From an uncultured Parabacteroides sp. (GTDB taxonomy: Bacteria > Bacteroidota > Bacteroidia > Bacteroidales > Tannerellaceae), in the NCBI GenBank assembly GCA_900541965.1, contig UQLN01000006.1, positions 59,712-123,711 of the forward strand: DNA of 64,000 bases. The letters run 5' to 3'. Positions 60,261 to 64,000 of this stretch are shown one piece after another. The translations under genes and the position numbers were made by a program. The notes under the pieces were generated by a model that did not search any database, was not told the origin of the DNA, and saw nothing but the letters and a program-made list of their open reading frames with translations. Every line of letters starts with the position of its first letter. The first letter of the stretch is position 1.

Positions 60261-61586
60261 ATGAACTGGACCCAACTATTATCCGGTAAGCGCTTCGGCA
60301 TGGAAGAATATCACGAACGCAAACATGAGCGGACTGATTTCCAACGTGATTACGATCGCCTCATTTTTTCATCACCTTTTCGCCGGTTACAAAATAAAAC
60401 ACAGGTATTTCCGCTACCGGGCAGTATTTTTGTACATAATCGTTTGACACATAGCCTGGAAGTTTCTTGCGTAGGACGTTCTTTAGGAAATAATGTCGCA
60501 AAGGAATTAATGAAGAGATATCCGGACGGAAGCATAAACTTTCCGGAGATAGGTTCTATTGTTTCGGCAGCTTGCCTGGCCCATGATATGGGGAATCCTC
60601 CTTTCGGACATTCCGGCGAACGTGCTATTTCCGCTTATTTTTCAGAAGGAAACGGAAAGAATCTGGAAGAACAGATTTTGAAAGAAGGAGGACGGTTCAG
60701 TGATTTCCGCCATTTTGAAGGGAATGCCAATGCGATGCGTTTGCTTACACACCAGTTTGTAGGACGCAGGAAGGGCGGGTTTGCACTTACTTACAGTACG
60801 TTGGCTTCTATCGTGAAATATCCTTATGCTTCCGTTTACGCCGGGAAGAAAGGGAAGTTCGGTTTCTTTCAATCCGAAGAACAGGCTTATTTGAGTATAG
60901 CAGAAGAGTTAGGTATCGGGCGTAATCCGGAGGACAAGAATAAATTTATTCGTTACCCGCTGGTTTATTTGGTTGAAGCTGCCGACGATATCTGTTATCA
61001 GATTATGGATATCGAGGATGCTTGTAAATTGCATATCCTGACAACAGAGGAGGCAATCCGGCTTCTTTTGAATTTTTTTGAAGGCGACCGCCTTGAGCAT
61101 ATAGTCCGTGTAATGAAAATGGTAGATGATACCAACGAGCAAATCGCTTACTTGCGTTCCTGTATTATTGGTTTGTTGGTTGACGAATGTTCGAGGGTAT
61201 TTCTGGAGAATGAAACAGGGATTTTAGACGGCACTTATAATTCTCCTTTGATTAATAATATCTGTGAACAGGCAAGAAGTGCCTATGCCATCTGTTCCGA
61301 AACAGCCTATAAGAAAATATATAAGGCGAAGGAAGTATTGGATATCGAATTGGCTGGTTACCATATTTTCAGCCATCTGATAGATAGCCTGACAGAAGCT
61401 GTTATGAATCAGGGACATGCTTATAGCAAACTGCTTTTACAACGTATCCCGGAGCAATATGATACGAATGCTCCGACTGTTTACGGTAAGTTACAATGTG
61501 TATTGGATTATATATCCGGTATGACGGATGTATATGCCCTCGATTTATATCGTAAAATAACAGGTATGAGCTTGCCTGCCGTTTAA
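60261..61586 (+). CDS. dgt: Deoxyguanosinetriphosphate triphosphohydrolase-like protein
   Basis: This 441-residue HD-domain dNTPase cleaves dNTP (typically dGTP) to the nucleoside and triphosphate. The HD metal site is His64 in NRLTHSLEVSCVGRSLG and His108-Asp109 in CLAHDMGNPPFGHSGE; the later EAADDICYQIMDIEDA block supplies the remaining Asp. Preceding motifs RDYDRLIFSSPFRRLQNKTQVF are typical of the family. The stop overlaps the convergent rsgA stop by 4 bases. Confidence 0.93.
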   Translation: MNWTQLLSGKRFGMEEYHERKHERTDFQRDYDRLIFSSPFRRLQNKTQVFPLPGSIFVHNRLTHSLEVSCVGRSLGNNVAKELMKRYPDGSINFPEIGSIVSAACLAHDMGNPPFGHSGERAISAYFSEGNGKNLEEQILKEGGRFSDFRHFEGNANAMRLLTHQFVGRRKGGFALTYSTLASIVKYPYASVYAGKKGKFGFFQSEEQAYLSIAEELGIGRNPEDKNKFIRYPLVYLVEAADDICYQIMDIEDACKLHILTTEEAIRLLLNFFEGDRLEHIVRVMKMVDDTNEQIAYLRSCIIGLLVDECSRVFLENETGILDGTYNSPLINNICEQARSAYAICSETAYKKIYKAKEVLDIELAGYHIFSHLIDSLTEAVMNQGHAYSKLLLQRIPEQYDTNAPTVYGKLQCVLDYISGMTDVYALDLYRKITGMSLPAV

Positions 61587-62515
61587 TATTCTTCTCTGTA
61601 TTTGCTTTCCTGCTTATCCGCGAGAATACTCAGATAACTTTTATACCGGGATTCGCTTATGTAGTGCTCTTCCAGAGCATGTAATACAGCGCAACCCGGT
61701 TCATGCCTGTGTGTACAGTTACTGAACTTACAATCGGAGGAAAATTTGAATATTTCCGGGAAATAGTGGCTGATTTCCGCTTCTTCCATTTCAATCGTAC
61801 CGAATCCTTTTATTCCCGGGGTATCGATCAGGTATCCACCTTCCGGCAGAGAAATCATTTCGGAAAATGTGGTCGTATGGGTTCCTTTATTGTGATATTC
61901 GGATATATCGCCGGTGCGGAGAGTGGCTCCCGGTACCAGTTTATTGATAATGGTGGATTTCCCTACTCCGGAATGTCCGGATAGGAGAGTGATTTTATCT
62001 TTCAGGTCTGCTTTTAATTCATCAAGTCCGTCTTCGTAACGGGCACTGAGTTTGGAGCATGGATAACCGATGCTTGTATATAAGTTAATCAGTGCTTCCA
62101 TCAATTCCTTTTCTTCATCATGATATCGGTCGGTCTTGTTGAACACCAGTTTTACCGGAACACGGTAGGCTTCGGCTGTAGCAAGAAAACGGTCGATAAA
62201 TATGGTTGTCGTAATGGGAAAATTGACTGTGACAATCAGCATTGCCTGATCCAGATTGGCAGCAATAATGTGGGATTGTTTGGAAAGGTTGGAGGCACGG
62301 CGGATGATATAGTTTTTGCGGTCTTCTATTTCCGTGATAAAGGCAGTTCCTTCTGCATTTATTTCTATATTTACCCGGTCGCCTACTGCCACAGGGTTGG
62401 TTGTGCGTATTTCTTTCAGGCGGAAATTGCCTTTTATCTTACTTTCAACATCCTGTCCTTCATTTGTGCGGACTGTATACCAACTACCTGTGTTTTTAAC
62501 AACCAATCCTTTCAT
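61583..62515 (-). CDS. rsgA: Ribosome small subunit-dependent GTPase RsgA
   Basis: RsgA checks late 30S maturation. The 310 residues are an N-terminal OB domain, a circularly permuted GTPase (G4 NKTD at 126-129 precedes G1 GHSGVGKST at 180-188, then G3 DTPG at 231-234) and a C-terminal zinc knuckle with Cys262, Cys267, His269 and Cys275. The permuted motif order is diagnostic. frr lies upstream on the same strand but is separated by a terminator. Confidence 0.96.
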   Translation of the reverse strand: MKGLVVKNTGSWYTVRTNEGQDVESKIKGNFRLKEIRTTNPVAVGDRVNIEINAEGTAFITEIEDRKNYIIRRASNLSKQSHIIAANLDQAMLIVTVNFPITTTIFIDRFLATAEAYRVPVKLVFNKTDRYHDEEKELMEALINLYTSIGYPCSKLSARYEDGLDELKADLKDKITLLSGHSGVGKSTIINKLVPGATLRTGDISEYHNKGTHTTTFSEMISLPEGGYLIDTPGIKGFGTIEMEEAEISHYFPEIFKFSSDCKFSNCTHRHEPGCAVLHALEEHYISESRYKSYLSILADKQESKYREEY

Positions 62516-62543
62516 ATTTATGGCGAAATGATATAATTGAAAA

Positions 62544-62574
62544 ATTGAGAATCAGGTAATAACCAATTCTCAAT
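62544..62574 (-). terminator. Terminator after frr
   Basis: ATTGAGAAT (62544-62552) pairs with ATTCTCAAT (62566-62574); on the minus strand the stem is followed by TTTTTC. It lies 19 bases after the frr stop and separates frr from rsgA. Confidence 0.8.
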
Positions 62575-62593
62575 CTTCCAATTTCTAATTATT

Positions 62594-63157
62594 TTAAACT
62601 GTCATTATTTCTTTTTCTTTTGCAGCGAAAAGTTCATCTACTTTCTTGATAAACTTATCATGTACTTTCTGAACTTCAGCTTCTGCATCTTTTTCAACAT
62701 CTTCCGGGATATTATCCGTTTTAATCATCTTTTTCAAGGCTTCGATTGCATCGCGGCGTGCATTGCGGATACTGACTTTTGCTGTTTCGGCTTCCTGCTT
62801 GGACTGCTTAGCCAGTGTGCGTCGGCGTTCTTCTGTTAGTGGAGGAATACCCAAGCGGATAATTTCTCCGTTATTTTCCGGAGTAATACCGATTTCCGAG
62901 TTCATGATTGCCTTTTCAATATCCTTGATTAACGGCTTTTCCCACGGAGTGATAATAATCGTTTTCGCATCCGGAGTATTTACTGATGCAACATTGGTAA
63001 GAGGTACCGGACTACCATAGTACATAACTTTTATGCCATCCAGAATTTTCGGATTCGCTTTACCTGCGCGGATGTGAGCCAACTGTTCGTCAAGATACTC
63101 GATAGCGAACGTCATTTTTTCTTCCGCAGCTTTTACCTGTTGTTTCGTATCTGCCAT
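62594..63157 (-). CDS. frr: Ribosome recycling factor
   Basis: Frr splits post-termination ribosomes with EF-G. The 187 residues match the family (about 185), with the conserved HIRAGKANPKILDGIKVMYYGSPVPLTNVASVNTPDAKTIIITPWEK and PPLTEERRRTLAKQSKQEAE segments and the long C-terminal three-helix bundle ending VHDKFIKKVDELFAAKEKEIMTV. It has its own -7 box upstream and a terminator downstream, so it is probably monocistronic. Confidence 0.97.
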   Translation of the reverse strand: MADTKQQVKAAEEKMTFAIEYLDEQLAHIRAGKANPKILDGIKVMYYGSPVPLTNVASVNTPDAKTIIITPWEKPLIKDIEKAIMNSEIGITPENNGEIIRLGIPPLTEERRRTLAKQSKQEAETAKVSIRNARRDAIEALKKMIKTDNIPEDVEKDAEAEVQKVHDKFIKKVDELFAAKEKEIMTV

Positions 63158-63191
63158 AAGATTGTATATTTATTTCTGTTTTATTTGTGTA

Positions 63192-63199
63192 CAAAAATA
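63192..63199 (-). promoter_or_regulatory. -7 box of the frr promoter
   Basis: TATTTTTG on the minus strand is an exact TAnnTTTG box 34 bases before the frr ATG. No TTG is seen at the proper upstream distance. Confidence 0.45.
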
Positions 63200-63337
63200 T
63201 GAATTATTCAGGTTCGTTTCAGGTATAATCATGTATTATAACCAAATAACCTTCATGCAAAGATAGATAAAAAATAAAGATAACAAAAAGTCTCTTAGTA
63301 TATTTCCCGCTCAGGTTGAACATGGTTATAGTGTGTT

Positions 63338-63378
63338 GTCATTAACATTCGGGAATAGCCCTCTCGAACGTTAATGAC
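63338..63378 (-). terminator. Hairpin after the Fib_succ_major gene
   Basis: GTCATTAACATTCG (63338-63351) pairs with CGAACGTTAATGAC (63365-63378) with one wobble pair, 23 bases after the stop of the gene to its right. It probably ends that transcript. Confidence 0.75.
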
Positions 63379-63401
63379 GCTATTCTACTGGTTATTGTCT
63401 G

Positions 63402-64000
63402 TTATTCTTTAATACAGCGAACGGAAAAAGCGTTAGCTCTGCCTCCCGTGGGCATACCCAGTATAGTACTGTTGAACATTATATAATAGGCTGCTTCGTT
63501 GCCTTGCACAACAGAAGACGACCAGTAGCGACCGTTGGCGCCTTGACCCTGGGATAATCCGTCAAAATTCCAGCGAAAGCCTGCCGCAGGCAAAAGAAGT
63601 GGAGGAAAGTTATTTCCTACGTTCACTTCAAATAGATCCCTATCATAACTTGTCGCATTTCCGATGGACTGTAATTCACTAAGTGTAGGTACGCGGTATC
63701 CCGAAGGGCAAGGGTCGTTTGTCCCTTTGCTATTACCGTTCCATAAGAAATTATTTTGAGGGCTTAACCAGTCGTTAGGGCTATTGGGAGCCTTATAAAA
63801 AACATGGTTATTGGGTCTGGAATTGTTTATTGGACCATCAGTTGGAGAACTGGTGAAATTTATATAATCGGCACGTCCCCATTGGTAGAGATAACCGGTT
63901 CCGGCTATTGTCTTTTGACTTCCGTCACCAGCCTTTGCCACACGTGTAGCCCCGCAATTGACGGGAGCCCACCATCTACCTCCTTTCTTGATAGCCGTAT
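63402..64000 (-). CDS. Fib_succ_major domain protein, 5' end outside window
   Basis: This is the last 199 residues of a longer protein; the frame is open to the window edge, and the in-frame GTG at 63941 is internal. The visible part is a Fibrobacter succinogenes major paralogous (Fib_succ_major) domain: KGGRWWAPVNCGATR, YLYQWGRADYIN, NDPCPSGYRVPTLSELQSI, LPAAGFRWNFDGLSQGQGANGRYWSSS and the closing ANAFSVRCIKE. In Bacteroidales these domains sit at the C-terminus of secreted or surface proteins, often with fimbrillin-like or Ig-like N-termini, which would lie outside the window. Confidence 0.85.
   Translation of the reverse strand, partial: TAIKKGGRWWAPVNCGATRVAKAGDGSQKTIAGTGYLYQWGRADYINFTSSPTDGPINNSRPNNHVFYKAPNSPNDWLSPQNNFLWNGNSKGTNDPCPSGYRVPTLSELQSIGNATSYDRDLFEVNVGNNFPPLLLPAAGFRWNFDGLSQGQGANGRYWSSSVVQGNEAAYYIMFNSTILGMPTGGRANAFSVRCIKE

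Noticed and set aside
60075..60275. A 66-codon minus-strand frame between susC2 and dgt
   Set aside because: It overlaps the dgt start and the conserved upstream element; the copy-1 element has no matching frame, so coding is unlikely.
1..64000. Insertion sequences, prophage, integrative elements or antibiotic resistance genes
   Set aside because: No transposase, integrase, relaxase, phage structural or resistance protein is recognisable in any frame; gene order in most blocks is typical core chromosome.

Overview
The window is a gene-dense chromosome segment from a member of the Bacteroidales. The support is: Bacteroidetes-type promoters (a -7 box TAnnTTTG, with start codons lacking Shine-Dalgarno sites); SusC/SusD pairs; the RprX/RprY two-component system; a MurF-alanine racemase fusion; a GSCFA protein; an FtsL_2-type divisome protein; and a glycine-lipid-type acyltransferase pair. 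The overall look is closest to Parabacteroides or another Tannerellaceae, but that is recollection of gene content and style, not a measured placement. I saw no rRNA, tRNA, IS element, prophage or CRISPR array.

Layout. Positions 1-9000 carry the 3' end of a diadenylate cyclase, the acetate pair pta-ackA, a Mg transporter (mgtE), a small lipoprotein, ksgA, a flippase-like membrane protein and the dipeptidase pepD. Positions 9000-14700 are one probable transcription unit: dxs, trkA, trkH and an SMP-30-like secreted protein. Positions 14700-23700 hold a YgjP-type metallopeptidase, gpmI, a Cys-rich DUF3109 protein, two acyltransferases resembling the glycine lipid synthases GlsA/GlsB, rprX-rprY and cstA. 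Positions 23735-39228, minus strand, are a nearly complete division and cell wall (dcw) cluster: rsmH, ftsL-like, ftsI, murE, mraY, murD, ftsW, murG, murC, ftsQ, ftsA, ftsZ and yqeY. The usual first gene mraZ is not there. In its place is about 1.1 kb of non-coding DNA with short motifs at 21-23 bp spacing, ending at rex. Positions 40300-47100 carry rex, a fumarylacetoacetate-hydrolase-family gene, an unexplained structured intergenic stretch, a GSCFA gene, murF-alr, fabI and a Sua5/YrdC gene. Positions 47100-60260 are a glycan or peptide uptake locus: a GH2 enzyme preceded by two tandem, closely related SusC-SusD pairs. Positions 60260-64000 carry dgt, rsgA, frr and the 3' end of a surface-type Fib_succ_major protein.

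How the parts fit. The dcw genes plus murF-alr supply lipid II (meso-diaminopimelate type) and the divisome. Dxs feeds isoprenoid precursors. Pta/AckA, GpmI and Rex serve fermentative energy and redox balance. TrkAH, MgtE and the diadenylate cyclase touch ion homeostasis.

The most interesting feature is upstream of the first SusC/SusD pair (susC1). A perfect 15-bp inverted repeat (54750-54764 and 54928-54942) brackets a 163-bp AT-rich segment containing one consensus promoter, TTG-N19-TACATTTG, which points at susC1. This has the architecture of a phase-variable invertible promoter, read here in the ON orientation. The sister pair upstream (susC2) has no such repeat, so the locus may combine one constantly expressed and one switchable version of almost the same outer-membrane transporter. 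A second signal worth attention is the 21-23 bp phased motif array between rsmH and rex.
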